Positions 32,899 to 44,414 of a stretch of 64,000 nucleotides of DNA are shown in pieces. The stretch comes from Ypsolopha sequella. Lineage: Eukaryota; Arthropoda; Insecta; Lepidoptera; Ypsolophidae. Location of the stretch: assembly GCA_934047225.1 (NCBI GenBank), contig OW203991.1, positions 4,526,001 through 4,590,000 of the forward strand. Reading direction: 5' to 3'. The notes below the pieces were generated by a model that searched no databases, was not told the origin of the DNA, and saw only the letters and a list, made by a program, of their open reading frames with translations. Each line of letters opens with the position of its first letter. Positions within the stretch are counted from its first letter, which is position 1. The position numbers were made by a program, and so were the translations under genes.

Positions 32899-34402
32899 GT
32901 TTCAAGTTTCACCAAGTGCCGACAATCGCGAGTATAAAAGAAGAACCATCTTAAGTTATGCGTTTCGTAGAGGACACAAATAGTTCCCCCTTAAAAGTAA
33001 CTATAACGGCCGAAATACAACTTTTAACAATAGTTTGCCATACACATAAACAATAATTGTCCACTCTCGATGGAATTCTTGCGGCTCTCTGCAGGTGACG
33101 ACTGAATAACAGCGTCGCAGATTTCGGTTTGCCGCATTATGCTGAGTCGGAGCTTTTTTCTCTTTGCCGCGACACTCATACCACTAGTATAAATTTAACT
33201 TTCTTTTTGTATTTTAACTTTATTTTTTTTTTCTTTTATTTAAGTTAATATTTCAGTTTTGCTTTGTTTTTTATATCTATCTATCTATCTATTTTTAAGA
33301 GCGGTTTCGCAGCTGGGTTGTGAAAAAACCCGCCGTTTTCTAATTAACTTCACTCAGTAGTTATTCAACAAAACCTCATGACCTATGTAATGTATATGTT
33401 GACATCCCAAAGTTTCCATTGGTTTCCATAAATTAGAATTTTAAAAATTTTGAAATAAAACCAAATATTTAACTAATATAAAAATGTGATTAAATTATTT
33501 TTAGGGTAGCCCTCATACTTAAAAATGGAGTAAAAAAATTAACATTTTTTCCTTAGCTTGGCTTATGTTGGCTATCATTGTCTAGAACTCATTCAAGAGG
33601 GTATAATAATTTTGATGTATGTATTTTTTAACTTCAAAAAAATAAACAAGGGGTCTGTTAAATTTGTCTATTTTAGACAATTTTTGTTACGGTGTCTATC
33701 TCAAAGACCAAAGTAATTAGGTATTTATAATTGCTGTATTTATGTACCATATACTATGTTTAAACAAAAAATACTGAAAACGCCGATTTATAATGTAGTT
33801 TTAGGGTTTTGTCCCCGAATACTCAATAACATATCGAAATTTCAGGTATCTGTCTCATTCCGCTAGAGACCCGTGACATACGGACGGACAGGCAGACGGA
33901 CAGCCGAGTGACATTAATAGGGCTTCAATTTGCCTTTTGGGTACGGAAAAGGAGGCAAGATTTATGGTCTTAAAGTTATAATTTAGTCGTTAGATAGTTC
34001 AATGACTTTATCGATTGTACTGTGATGCACTTGAATTGTTAATCAATGACGGATCGGTTACGTGTGATTTCTCTAATGCGGGTAGTTCATTGTCCTCAGG
34101 GTGGCTGGCTGTTCTAGCAACAATTTTCACATGCTTTATTTTTCATACGACTTTTGTTGATTGCGTGATAAATGTCGTGTGATGATAATTCTTTTAAAAA
34201 AAGACATGTAAACCTAGGCATAATGTTTGAGAGCTGTCCTCTGTTTTATTTTTTTATTTTTTATTTTTTTATTTAAATTTATTTCATTTCTTTTACTTAA
34301 TTTCTCTAATTTCCCCAAAATCCCTAATATCCTCGTTTTGCTGCGGCATTATACAGGTTGAAAATGAACCCCCTATTTATATTGAAGTATATAAATCAGA
34401 AT
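32899..34402. other. Non-coding stretch
   Basis: No gene seen. A (CTAT)n run lies at 33277-33292 and a partial R1-type repeat (ACATACGGACGGACAGGCAG) at about 33800-33955. Bases 33040-33190 are somewhat GC-richer than the rest but have no frame. Confidence 0.4.
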
Positions 34403-34842
34403 CACTAATACAGGGTTTCTTAAACTGGGGTCCAAGGGGTCCGTAGCGTGAGTTCTAGGAGTCCGTGGCATGACGTCTGATACCGAACGCCGCACAGTGC
34501 TATTGTATCTTTACCGCGCAAGTGAAAATGAATATACAACGAAAATATGTATTGATACCATCAATATGAGCGAAACATTAGGCTGTATAACATACAACTC
34601 TACAACAAACCTTTGTTACGTTTCGGTGACAAGTGGAAGTAAATATTCCTTTTCGTGATTGTTCGTGCTTCATTCAATAGAAATGTAAGTTTGAAACATT
34701 ATTAACTACTTAATTTATTTTTTAATTTATTAAAAAGTTGTAATTGCTTTCTCTGTAATCAGGTTTGGAAGGGGTCCATCAGTTTTTGAAATTTTACAAG
34801 GGGTCCGTGAGTACCAAAAGTTCAAGAACCCCTGCACTAATA
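34403..34842. mobile_element. hAT-type MITE with CACTAATA duplication
   Basis: The element at 34411-34834 (424 bp) starts CAGGGTTTCTTAAACTGGGG and ends AAAAGTTCAAGAACCCCTG. The exact octamer CACTAATA is on both sides (34403-34410 and 34835-34842). An internal 62-codon frame (34470) has no transposase motif. Confidence 0.88.
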
Positions 34843-35650
34843 GAACACAGAATGGTTAAAAAAGTTTTCTTTTTCTCATATTTTTATTGAGAGTTTTTTC
34901 CATATTTCGAATACGCGATGTGACATTTCTAACCTACGCAATGCGACATGTAACTTACAACAGACCGCAGGGCCTTCCCCGCAACGAGCTTCCTACCCAC
35001 AGCCATTATTGAAAAACATTCCCGACGCCCTTGACACCCGACCTGCAATCTACCCTCCTGCCCGCGATCGACTTTAACGATCGATATCTTTATTTTTTAT
35101 TATGAAACATGACAGTAACAAAATATGTATCTTTTATTTCGAACATAGAATAGTTTCCTTTGATATAGCTAGGGGGTTCATTATCACTTGTATACGTATT
35201 TTAAATGGAAATAGCACTCACACAGTCATCACAAAACTTCTGCAACTATAGAGCCTATAAACCTGAAATTTGACAGAGAGATTCCACGCAGGCACCCGCT
35301 GTGAAAGGATTTTGTGATAATATTCATGACGTTCAAATTCGTGTCTCCTTCAGTGCGGGCGAGCGAGTCTTAGAGCTTTATAAAAAAAAAAACTTACATG
35401 TCAAACCCCATCGAGGAAAATGGATCTCCTCTATATGTCTCTTTCTTCATTTTGCTGTCTCGGTGCCAAAAATGGTGGAAAAAATACATCACGGAATCGA
35501 AAATAAAGTGATATTGAACGTCCAAAGATGGCAATTCGCTTTTAGAAAAAACTTTAACTCTAGGGTTCACGGATCAGCCGAGATATTCTAAAAAGACATA
35601 AAGAGTGGATAAATGAAAGAAGAGTGACTACAGACATTTAAAAGTGCGCA
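34843..35650. other. Non-coding stretch
   Basis: The frame at 35301-35591 opens with GTG, has no ATG start and shows no domain; its upstream words (CTATAGAGCCTATAAACCTG) look like a dispersed repeat. No gene supported. Confidence 0.35.
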
Positions 35651-35651
35651 A

Positions 35652-35835
35652 GTGAAAGGCAAAGCTCCACCAGGTCGCCGTAGAAGGGAGTATGTCGGTC
35701 AAACTAGTAACATACTGAAGAAGGACAAAATCAAAAGCACACGGAACAAAAGAGCTCGTATGAATATGGATGTGGAAGAAGCAAAAGAGGTGGAAACATG
35801 CAGTCTGTTTTCCCCTCTAGCTTTTTCATCAAAAT
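35652..35835 (+). pseudogene. Degenerate LINE C-terminal region
   Basis: The frame reads KGKAPPGRRRREYVGQ, later MDVEEAKEVETC. GK.P.GRRRR followed by a tryptophan- or aspartate-led stretch is typical of the C-terminal tail of lepidopteran reverse transcriptases, and MDVEEAKE recurs at 47312. It is strongly decayed. Confidence 0.35.
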
Positions 35836-36330
35836 AAAACTCCGTAAGAAATGGACACAAAATTAATAATCTTTATGGACCACTTAACACTACGCAGCCA
35901 GACGGAATTTAAAAACAATTAGCTAATTTAGCAGACTAATTATAAAAGATTTAGCTAAACAGAAGACGTTGGCAAATGTAATAACATTAAGTTAATTGCA
36001 CAAAACTTTTTGCCAAAAGAGTGGTGGTGATGACCTTGATAGAAATAAATTTCTATAATTTCTAGATTTATCTAAGAAGATGCAGACTAATATTTTATAA
36101 ATTGCGGTAAGGAAAATAAACACAGAGAAAAGTATATCTGGCTGGATGTATAAACTCAGGAACGGGCCATTAGACATACATGGGCTGATTGATTACTGGC
36201 CGAAAAAAAAAAGAATTTTATTATATTTTGTCATCTTTTCGAAAATAGAACGCTGAATTTGAATTTAATCGAACCAAAGGAATTTTCACAAGACGACCTA
36301 GAACTTTCTCTGTCGTCTTTTTTCTTATCA

Positions 36331-37345
36331 ATGGAAAGAAATGAGATTCTAGCCGTGATAAAGTTTTACGTTTTAAAAGAGAAAACAGAAACCCAGATTA
36401 AAGCTAAGCTAGACACTGCTAAAGACGGTTCTGTTCCTGCTTTAAGTACCATTCATATCTAGGTAACTGATATTAATCGTGGAAGACAGAGCTGCGACGA
36501 CACCCGCAGGTCTGGCCGTCCAAATGAAGTCACAACTTCCGAATTGATAAAAAAAGTTCACAAAAATTTTACTGAAACGATCGTCGATTGATTTTGTGGG
36601 CGACAGCAGAGATGGTGATAATTTCGTCTGAACGCGTTTTTAATATATTCCACCAACATTTCGGAATGAAAAAACTTTACGCTCGATGGGTGCCGCATTT
36701 GCCCACCGTTGACAAAAAACAGCGTCGAGTGGACGATTCATCGGAGTGTTTGGCGCTGTACAAGCGAGATTCTAACGAATGTTTGTGGCGTTATGTAAAC
36801 AGTAAACGAAACCTGGATACATCACTACATTCCTGAAGCGAAAGAATAATCTAAGCAGTGGACGGAGAGTGGGAAACCTGCGCCGAAGAAACCGAAAACG
36901 GTTTCGTCAAAGTGATGGCAACTGTTTTCTGGGATGCTCGAGGCATTATTTTAGCAGGATATCTGCAAAATAGTAAAAAAATAAATGGAGAGTACTACGC
37001 AACCTTGCTGCATAAATTCAGTGAAGAAAACTGAATGAAGCGACCTCCTCGGGTCAAGAAAAAAATTTTGTACCACCATGACAACGCACCTGCTCACACT
37101 TTGATGGTTGTGGCCGCCTAGCTCCATGAATTGCGGTTCGAACTACTGCCGCATTCACCCCTATTCCCCAGATCTGGCCCCGAGCGACTTCCACTTGTTT
37201 TCAAATCTGAAGAAATGGTTAGGTTGCCAGAGATTTTCATCAAATTTTGGCGCCATTGTCACCGTAAACGAGTAGTAGTTACATTTTACCAAACTGGTAT
37301 AACGGCATTGGAGAAGCGCTAGACTGGGTATGGATACAATTTATT
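36331..37345 (+). pseudogene. mariner-type transposase pseudogene
   Basis: ATG at 36331 (MERNEILAVIKFY) begins the N-terminal helix-turn-helix. Further pieces in shifting frames follow family order: HFGMKKLYARWVPHLP near 36657, ETWIHHY near 36803, KVMATVFWDARGI near 36910, HDNAPAH near 37078 and PDLAPSDFHLF near 37170. The catalytic triad is D,D(34)D in this family. The second and third Asp are readable, but the first (normally DETW) is Asn (NETW). At least four frame changes or stops break it, so it cannot make a transposase. Length matches a full mariner of about 345 codons. Confidence 0.85.
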
Positions 37346-38227
37346 GACATTTTTTTTTTTTGCTTTCGAGCGGTAGGGCGGACGATCTCGAGGATGCCTC
37401 GTTTAGAGACGAAACACGTGTTGATAAGTTTTCTTGCTTGTTATTTAATGTGCTCGTACTGCTTGCTTTGCTTGTGCATGTTTTATGCGGGAGGGCGGGC
37501 GGTGCTTGAGTCTGCATTATGAATAGCATGGTAAGAGTGTTTAGCGGAATATTGCAAATTATTAATTTATCCACAAATTTAAATGTATGGAGGTAGGGGA
37601 GGAAAACTACGTTGAGAAATTAATTTAATTTAAACAGATTACTAAAGTTTTTCTTTGTCGTTTCGGAAACTTATCAATCAACCCGGTTAGAATTCATTTT
37701 TTTAGTTTCTATATTTAATGGGAAGGCAACATGAGTAACATTTGCGAGTTGTGTTTAATCTTGACAGCTTAGTTGGTCGAAATGACAAATGATAGTTTTA
37801 ACACAAGACACACCAAAAAGTTACTCATTAGCAAGCAGGGCAGACAGGCAGAGCGGGGATGCACAATCAGATTGCCCAGGTAATGAATAACGGGCCATGC
37901 GTATTTAATTTTAATTACCAGTATTAGCCAAATGTGGTACCCTTCGGGTATGGAACCCTAATTAATTAAATTTAAAATCAAAACATAAATTAATGATTAA
38001 TTTAATCAAATCATTTTCAAAATTATCATGATAATAATAAATATTAATCGTTAATTTGATTAATAAAATTGAATTAGTTAAGATACAACGACTCGGTAGT
38101 CACAAATAAATTTTGTCACTTGACTAGCTTTTTGCCTGCTGCTTTGCTATTGTGGATATCGTTGTTATCACTGACTTATATTTTATTTTATTTTATTTTC
38201 TGTTTAATTAAAACGTTATATAAAAAT
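37346..38227. other. Non-coding stretch
   Basis: A CpG-containing patch at 37365-37520 reads CGAGGATGCCTCGTTTAGAG then ACGAAACACGTG, similar in layout to terminal hairpins of Penelope-like elements, but no match to the motif family in this window is exact. Bases 37960-38080 are an AT-rich self-complementary tract of ATTAAT/AATTAA words. No gene seen. Confidence 0.35.
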
Positions 38228-38231
38228 GATT

Positions 38232-38275
38232 TTCGAAATATATTTCGGCCCACTTTGGGGCCGGCGTCAGTCGAA
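38232..38275 (-). ncRNA. Hammerhead-like motif downstream of Penelope ORF
   Basis: Minus strand: TTCGA (38275-38271), CTGACG, CC, stem GGCCCC.../...GGGCC, GAAA, TATATT, TCGAA (38236-38232). The outer helix is five perfect pairs placed directly against the core, as in a type-I hammerhead with a tiny helix III. Departures: CTGACG instead of CTGATG, and two bases rather than one A before the stem. It lies on the same strand as the Penelope-like frame and about 330 nt past its stop, where the pseudo-LTR would be. Confidence 0.45.
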
Positions 38276-38606
38276 TTAAAAACGGTAAATGACATAAAAT
38301 ATATACAACCTTATAACTAATGATTTTAAATGAATGACATTTGAGTATGAATAAAAAAAATATATACAACCTTATGACATGAATGAGCTTAACCTACTTT
38401 AACAGAAGAAATAAAAATAAAAAAATGAAAAAATGTAGAGGCCACCCTGCGGGTACTTTATGCGCTACCCTAAAGTTTATTTACAATATTGGGCGCACTC
38501 AAACCCGCAAGATGGCATTGCTGCCCAGGTACCCTGGCCTTGATGGTAATTGTTTCTGTTGTTAGTCAAGTCCTGGTCGAGTCGAGTCGAGTCAGTCAAA
38601 GTGGAG

Positions 38607-39398
38607 TCAGTGTTGTTTGTTTAGTCCTGGTCCGTAGTGCGCACCAAGTGACCATATGTACGAGTATTCCCACGTCCTTAATTTTATATCTGTCAATGGT
38701 GGGTGAAATGATTTTATGATTCTTACGGTGAAACAGTTGTTGAATGTTTGGTTATGAGAGCGTACATGGATGGGGATAGGGAGATTGTTATTGTGGATGG
38801 TTGAGGTGTGTCTGTGATGATGAATGCGGATGTGTAGTTCATTACGTGTTTCTCCTACGTAGAATGCCGAACAGTGTCGACATTCTAGTAGGTATATGCA
38901 GTTTTTTGTTTTGCAGTTGGTGTTTGGTTGAGCTTTGTATGTATTGGTTGTGTGGTGTGTTTTGATTTGTGTGTCCGTGTTGATGATAGCGCATGTCTTG
39001 CACCGTGGTCGTCGGCATGGTGATGTGCCAGGAGACGTTATGATGTTAATTATTTGTACTGGTTGCTGTTTTGTTTTGGTGAATATGGATTTGAGGTTTG
39101 GGTTCTGTCGGTAGCATATTTGTGGATTGTTTGGAAGTAAGTTTTTGGTTTCATCATTTTGCTGCAGAATGGGTAAATGGTCGGTGATAAGTGTTTTAAG
39201 TTTCTGACTTCCGTGAAAGTATGTTGTGATTAGTCGTGTTTGGTTTTGTTTAATATTGTTGTTGTTACTGTTGTGGTTATTGTTGTTAGTGTTCGTGTTG
39301 TTGTTGATATTTATGTTATTATTTTGGTGAAATCTCGGTCTGTTGAATATATGTTTTCGTAGGAAATGATCAGGGTAATCTCTCCTAAGACTTATATT
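38607..39398 (-). pseudogene. Penelope-like element: RT C-terminus and GIY-YIG endonuclease
   Basis: A stop-to-stop minus-strand frame of 263 codons (TGA at 38607-38609; TAA at 39399-39401) contains no ATG. In order: SLRRDYPDHFLRKH (end of the RT region), an Asn-rich linker of about 35 residues, TYFHGSQKLKTLITDHLP with LPNNPQICYRQNPNLKSIF, a cysteine pair in CRRPRCKTC, then CIYLLECRHCSAFYVGET with RIHHH. The last part is the GIY-YIG endonuclease with the CCH arrangement of Penelope proteins. The tail (WEYSYIW, then HYGPGLN) also fits the family C-terminus. It is 5'-truncated: the YADD core of the RT is missing. The frame is intact over its length, so truncation rather than decay inactivated it. 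Confidence 0.8.
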
Positions 39399-39430
39399 TT
39401 AAAAGAATTATGATGTGTCACAGCCTGTGA

Positions 39431-39625
39431 CTCACAGGTGACAAAATTAACAGATATAAAATTGGCATTGTCAAAAGTGACAGATATATCAAAAACCAAA
39501 GAAATATCAATACTGTCATATATGTCAAAATACACAGAGGTCAAAATAGACAGACATGTCAAAATTTACAGATTTGTCAAAAATGTCAGATATGGCAAAA
39601 GTGACAGATATTTGTCGATTCGATG
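39431..39625 (+). repeat. Degenerate tandem repeat of GACAGATATGTCAAAA words
   Basis: The words GTCAAAA, GACAGATAT and CAGA(T)ATGTC alternate about ten times at irregular spacing of 14-22 bp. The open frame 39438-39635 is a by-product. It lies directly upstream (in Penelope orientation) of the truncated frame. Confidence 0.6.
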
Positions 39626-39901
39626 GCATGGCTGAGCGACAAAATACTAGCACAGTAGTTACAACATGATTTATCAACACATATTTTGGTCATGCTTGAT
39701 TTTCTTATCATGAATCAACGTCATTAATTAATTCCAATTACTTTTTAAAGATGATTGATTTAAACAAATTAACTTATTTATTAAAACTTTTATTTATTAG
39801 TGCCAAAACTGTTAAATAAAAAAGATTTCCGACGTAAATTTGAAATTTGAAATTTTACCTCACCACCACGGTAAAAGTCCTAAATTACCCTTTCCTGAAG
39901 G

Positions 39902-40520
39902 GTTAAGACCAGGGATGGGCAAACCTTTTCCTGCGCGGGCCAATATTTACAAACAGTATTTAATGGGCGGCCAGGATTTTGAATTTTTAATCATATTAAA
40001 ATTATAATATTTTTATTTTCTGAAATAAAGTTATTTATTGACTCACAGGCTTCAACAAAATTGAACAATCCATTTATGAAAAATTCAATTATATTAACTA
40101 TAGATATTCAAATCAAATACACTATGAGATATTTATTGCAAGTATTATTAAAACTCGCGTGAGCTGACATACTATGTAGAATATTATTACATACGGCTTG
40201 AACACTCACGTGTGATTGTTGTTGACTATTATGTCGTGCCCGTTTGACAACGACGGTGAACGCCGCGTCGTCGTCCTAAGAACGACACTCCCCTTGATAA
40301 TGCCGAAATTGTATCGGTAAAACGGTTGGCATAGTCAACAACAAACTTACGTGAGTGTCCAAGCCGTATGTAATAATAACATAGAAGCAAGCCTTTGAGT
40401 TTGTTTTAAGTTATGTTATTATGTACTTCTGGGTCGACGGCGCGGTCGTGAGCCGGATTGAAACCTTTCGCGAGCGGGAGATGGCCTGCGGGCCATAGTT
40501 TGGCCATCCCTGGTTTAGAC
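39902..40520. mobile_element. hAT-type element hosting a nested foldback element
   Basis: The element at 39910-40512 starts CAGGGATGGGCAAACC and ends GTTTGGCCATCCCTG. Flanks GTTAAGAC (39902-39909) and GTTTAGAC (40513-40520) match at 7 of 8 bases. The GCGGGCC words near both ends are typical of this non-autonomous hAT group. The foldback element at 40144-40379 lies inside it and is therefore the younger insertion. Confidence 0.82.
40144..40379. mobile_element. Foldback family F, copy nested in hAT element
   Basis: The outer left arm (ATTAAAACTCGCGTGAGCTG) and inner right arm (GACAACGACGGTGAACGCCG, then CCGAAATTGTATCGGTAAAA) are present. The left inner arm is deleted, joining TTGACTATTATG directly to TCGTGCCCGTTTGACAACG. 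Its arms have therefore been shortened asymmetrically compared with 61637-62194. Confidence 0.82.
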
Positions 40521-40739
40521 GGTTCGGACTTTTGTTATTATTACTTATTAAATGTTAGGTTCTACTGTTGAATCTTGAGATTTACCGTAATTTTAACTTC
40601 AACAATAATGTTTAAAGGTCAAAGTGAAAAATTATACTTGTTATTTATTATTTTATGTAGTTCTACTTAATAACATTACACAGAATAGAAATAGAAGAAA
40701 ACCGGATATTCTATTGATTATACAATAACATACCTTTGA

Positions 40740-41057
40740 ACAAAGATTTCAAAAGTTTAGATGAGCCCTGGCACCTAAAATTTGTTGCATTGTTTTTGAA
40801 TGCGTGCGTCAACATAATGCCCACGCGCGCACACTTATGATTGCGCAATCTGTCTACCTACGGTCAGCAAACTGATCAGACTACTAAAGTTGTTAAAATG
40901 ATTAACTTTAATTGCACTTAAAGCGTCCAACTATCACTGTGTTCAGATGAGCACTGATTCCAAACGTGTGAGCATCATCCATTTAAAGGTGGAAACATTT
41001 TGGTGCTGTCATAGTACGGTAAGGTACGGTACTTATCTTTACTTTTGATATCTTTGC
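40740..41057. mobile_element. MITE family M2 (copy 2), inverted relative to copy 1
   Basis: Reverse complement of 23078-23371 with small indels. The ends read CAAAGATTTCAAAAGT and ACTTTTGATATCTTTG, a cleaner 16-bp terminal inverted repeat than in copy 1. Confidence 0.78.
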
Positions 41058-41347
41058 CTTTGAAATAAACAGCGTTTTACGTATACATAGATTTACGCTT
41101 GTAAACACACATACTACAACAAAAGTGCCGTGACGGTCGAAGGCTTACACTTTTTTCGGCCTAGCTCTTATTCGCCAAGTGTAACGCTTACGTGCTTTAT
41201 ATTTCCCCATATAATTATTTATTATATAATAAAACTATTACCGATAGACATAGATTATTTAATTATTTTATATTAAAATCGACCTGTAATAAGTGTATCT
41301 GATATACCTACATAAAATAAATAAATTAATTAACATTATATATAATA

Positions 41348-41475
41348 GCAATAAAGAAACACAGAAAGAAAAGTAAACCTGGATGTGAGGAGCTCTGAAC
41401 CGGGATTCAAACCCGGAACCTCAGAGCTCCTCACATCCAGATTTACTTTTTCTTCTGCATTTCTATACTGCGATT
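41348..41475. mobile_element. tRNA-like MITE (copy 2) with near-perfect core hairpin
   Basis: Same family as 14036-14180. The core CTGGATGTGAGGAGCTCTGA pairs fully with TCAGAGCTCCTCACATCCAG around ACCGGGATTCAAACCCGGAACC, which is itself a smaller hairpin. The tRNA-like part at 14081-14150 is here reduced to the T-arm-like loop. Confidence 0.65.
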
Positions 41476-41735
41476 ATATAATGTTAATTTATATCTCCTT
41501 GCGATGGATAAATCGCCAAGTGTTCAAACATAGACATTTATTTCTGTCATAGTTTCATAAATAAATATATTTCAATTTCAGTTTCAATTATAAGGAACTT
41601 CGTTGTAATAATGTCTTCCATTTGATAGTCTGGTTATACCAAGTTTACAGAACAAATTAGTTACACAAGACACTCACCGCAAGCACTTATGTGTCACATG
41701 TACATGCACGGAACTGTGTTATGCAATTCGAAACT

Positions 41736-41899
41736 GCGGGTCTACCGCGTAATTCTCATTTTCATCAACATCAACTTGAGATTGAAATTTGACGTGCGTG
41801 CGACGACGCCCGCCTAACATGCCATCTCTTTTGCACGCGTTGAATTTCGCATGCATTTGCTTGAAGTTGATACAAATGAGAATTACGCGGTAGAGCCCC
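41736..41899. mobile_element. MITE family M1 (copy 2)
   Basis: It matches 21125-21296 almost base for base, with clean inverted ends GGGTCTACCGCGTAATTCTC and GAGAATTACGCGGTAGAGCC. The frame 41719-41916 (minus) is its translation and not a gene. Confidence 0.82.
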
Positions 41900-41981
41900 T
41901 GAATTAGTTTTACCAAAATAATTTATTCAAAATCTTTTCGAAGATCCACCTGTATTACCAATTCTCTTGGATTAAATTATG

Positions 41982-42406
41982 TTAAGAGGCTCCACAATGC
42001 TTAAAATCAGTTTTGCATTGGATTCAGTTCCGTCAATGTAACTGGAAAAATAAAATAAAAAATGGCGTGTTTTTTGACTCAAGACAATTATTAATTACAC
42101 TTTATAAATAATTATTATTTCAATCTTCTTTTAATTAGTTTACTTTCAAAAAAGCATGAATTTCACGAAATAAGCGATTCAGTTTCCATATTTCAAAACT
42201 GATTGAAACGAAACCAGCACACGCAGATACTTACTAGAAAAAAACATCTTTATAACACTAAGAAATTATAGTAAATGTCCTAATGTGGCCGCGATTTCAA
42301 AATAACTGAAGTGTTGCTTGCGCGGCCTCTGATTAGAGCAGGATAGACAGTTAAAAAACAAAAGCGTTAGAGCAGGACTGAAATTTAGCATTGTGCAGCC
42401 CCTTAA
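41982..42406. mobile_element. TTAA-flanked MITE, complete copy, 417 bp
   Basis: TTAA at 41982-41985 and 42403-42406. Ends GAGGCTCCACAATGCTTAAA and the complement of GGGGCTGCACAATGCTAAA. It is the reverse complement of the eroded copy at 11077-11437, sharing ATTTCACGAAATAAGCGATT-like and CACACGCAGATACTTACTAG words. piggyBac-type by its TTAA target. Confidence 0.8.
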
Positions 42407-42644
42407 GGTGTGTTAATTCGAAAACCTTTTTATGATTTAGGTTTAATAAACCGTATTTTCGAACTTGTGGTCTAAAAACCTCATGATGATGGATATTTTT
42501 ACGAAAAAGCTACAACTTCCATTTGCCTTTATTTGACGTCACTTGAGACATGGCTGTTTAAAAATGTGTCCTTTGCTATCATTTTCTTTAGACTGATTTG
42601 ACAGCTGGATGACATGACAGATGAGTAGACAGACAGAGACGGAC
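42344..42644 (+). repeat. Donor-like segment duplicated at 44513-44833
   Basis: This 301-bp stretch begins inside the TTAA MITE (TAGACAGTTAAAAAACAAAA), crosses its right end and TTAA, and continues through unique sequence to GACAGAGACGGAC. The same run, with one replaced patch of about 20-40 bp and a few substitutions, sits in the loop of the element at 44310-45036. Confidence 0.85.
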
Positions 42645-43626
42645 CACTATTTTTCATAAGCAATCACACATCACAATCAGTATAATGTCTAAAATTTTTA
42701 AGTGATGTCATATGGAACAATTCTTTAAAAAATCATAAAAAGATAATTGTTAATCTATATAACTACCAAAATAATGAAAACTATGTCCTTAAATGACGTA
42801 AATTTTCTGAAAAATAATTCTTTTAGAAATTAAGCTATGGGAATTGGTTCTCTTGTTACCAAACCATTCTTTGGAGTTTAAGCAATTAATTATATAACAC
42901 GATACACGAGGGTGTATTTAACCATGTAACTCGAAAGAGACAGACACAGTAAGCCGAATTTTAGGCTAATAAACCCAATGGTCGGCTTAGGTCTGGGTGA
43001 CATTGGAAAAAAGGACGCGTTCAAAATCCTCAAATAACACGAACTTTTGACCTTTACCTCTAACGAAAATAAAAACCAAAACTAATTCCTGCCTCCATAT
43101 AAAACCCCCAATATCAACTATTTGTATTTAATTGATGTCCTCCTCGACGTATCCGTCGACGGCAACCCTTATTGCTTTCTGGCATAAGCTGGGGTGTGGC
43201 TGGAAAATCCGAGTTTCGTCAGAAATATCCTGTAATATTTAATTACACCGACCTCAACAGCTGATTGCAAAAAGTAAGCTTCAGGGATTGTCTTCTTTAT
43301 TTATAAAACATGGATAAATGGATAAACCGGTTAAGGGGGTATATCATCAAAATCTACACTTTTTGAAGTTATTTATCTGCTGTTCAAAAGAAGTCCCAAG
43401 TTAAACAACCTCTTTCTAGATTTTGGACTATTTTAGAATTTCACTCCAGATTTTCTAGATTTGGGAATTTCCCTCAACAGAAATAACTATTGAAATGAGG
43501 TGTAAATTTACACCTCTTTTTTGACAAATTTTATTGATTATCATATAATATTATAATCAATTATATCAATTATATCAATAATATAATATTATAATAAATT
43601 ATAAATTTATTTAGATGGGTTTCAAC
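42645..43626. other. Non-coding stretch
   Basis: No gene seen. Bases 43535-43610 are an AT-only tract of TATAATATTATAAT-like words able to form hairpins. Confidence 0.4.
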
Positions 43627-43817
43627 CAGTCGCGTGCATATAACTTTTTTCCGGAAAAGCGATCAAAAGGTCAAGTTTGACAATAAAAAAATATGAAAAA
43701 ATTTAAATAACACTTTGAAAAAAAAAAGTTTGTATGAAACTACAGTGCCTACCCTGACGTCATACAAACTTTCTTTTTTTAAAGTGTTATTTATATTTTT
43801 TCATATTTTTTTTACCT
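43627..43817. mobile_element. Decayed relative of the hAT foldback MITE at 3671
   Basis: Starts CAGTCGCGTGCATATAAC, then CCGGAAAAGCGATCAAAAGG and CACTTTGAAAAAAAAAAGTT, mirrored by AAAGTGTTATTTATATTTTT. The right terminus and target duplication are lost. Confidence 0.6.
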
Positions 43818-44369
43818 AAAAATAAACCTAAATACCTAAATTACCTAAATACCTAAACTACTGGTTATGTGAATTTTCATAGCTATTTTACTTTATTTTG
43901 TATTAATTTAAAACCAACTTTTTGTAAATTGTCCCCGATTCCGTCCCTCTCGCACTGCGGATCTTTCCACCTGGAGTAACGGGGACCTTTGCACGGACGA
44001 CATATCCGTTAGATTCGTACCTTGAGGGTTCCGTACAGTTACAACGAATAAGTGTTAGTGGCTTGAATCATTTGAACAAATATTACAAACTTGTTATCAC
44101 GAACTTAATGCATGAAAGAAACTGCAAAGAATTATTCCACATAGAAATGAAAATTAACGATTTTCCGATTTATTCCTTCACTTGTGCCAAAAGACCTCTT
44201 GCCAAGCTTCAAGATAATAGGTCAATTTTGATGATCATTTAGTATGAAAATACGGTTTGAAAGACCTTATCGTTTTATAGCGTTAATACATTTTTTTAAA
44301 TTACATATGCTATAACAGCTTTTACAGTTTTAAAAAAATATATAAATATACTGATAAATAGGATATATT

Positions 44370-44414
44370 CTCAAGATATATTTCAGGTCCGACCTGGACC
44401 CGGCATCAGTTGAG
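44370..44414 (-). ncRNA. Hammerhead-like motif, left arm
   Basis: Minus strand: CTCAA, CTGATG, CC, GGGTCC-loop-GGACCT, GAAA, TATATC, TTGAG. One stem pair is weakened (final T for C). The outer helix is five perfect pairs. Confidence 0.45.

Noticed and set aside
35301..35591. 96-residue plus-strand frame
   Set aside because: It opens with GTG, lacks an ATG start, and falls in repeat-like sequence with no domain.
37365..37400. Another copy of the hammerhead-like motif
   Set aside because: GAGGATGCCTCG...GACGAAAC has a similar feel, but CTGATG is absent and the stem pairs poorly.
41719..41916. 65-residue minus-strand frame resembling one at 21160-21402
   Set aside because: Both are translations of MITE M1, which explains the similarity.
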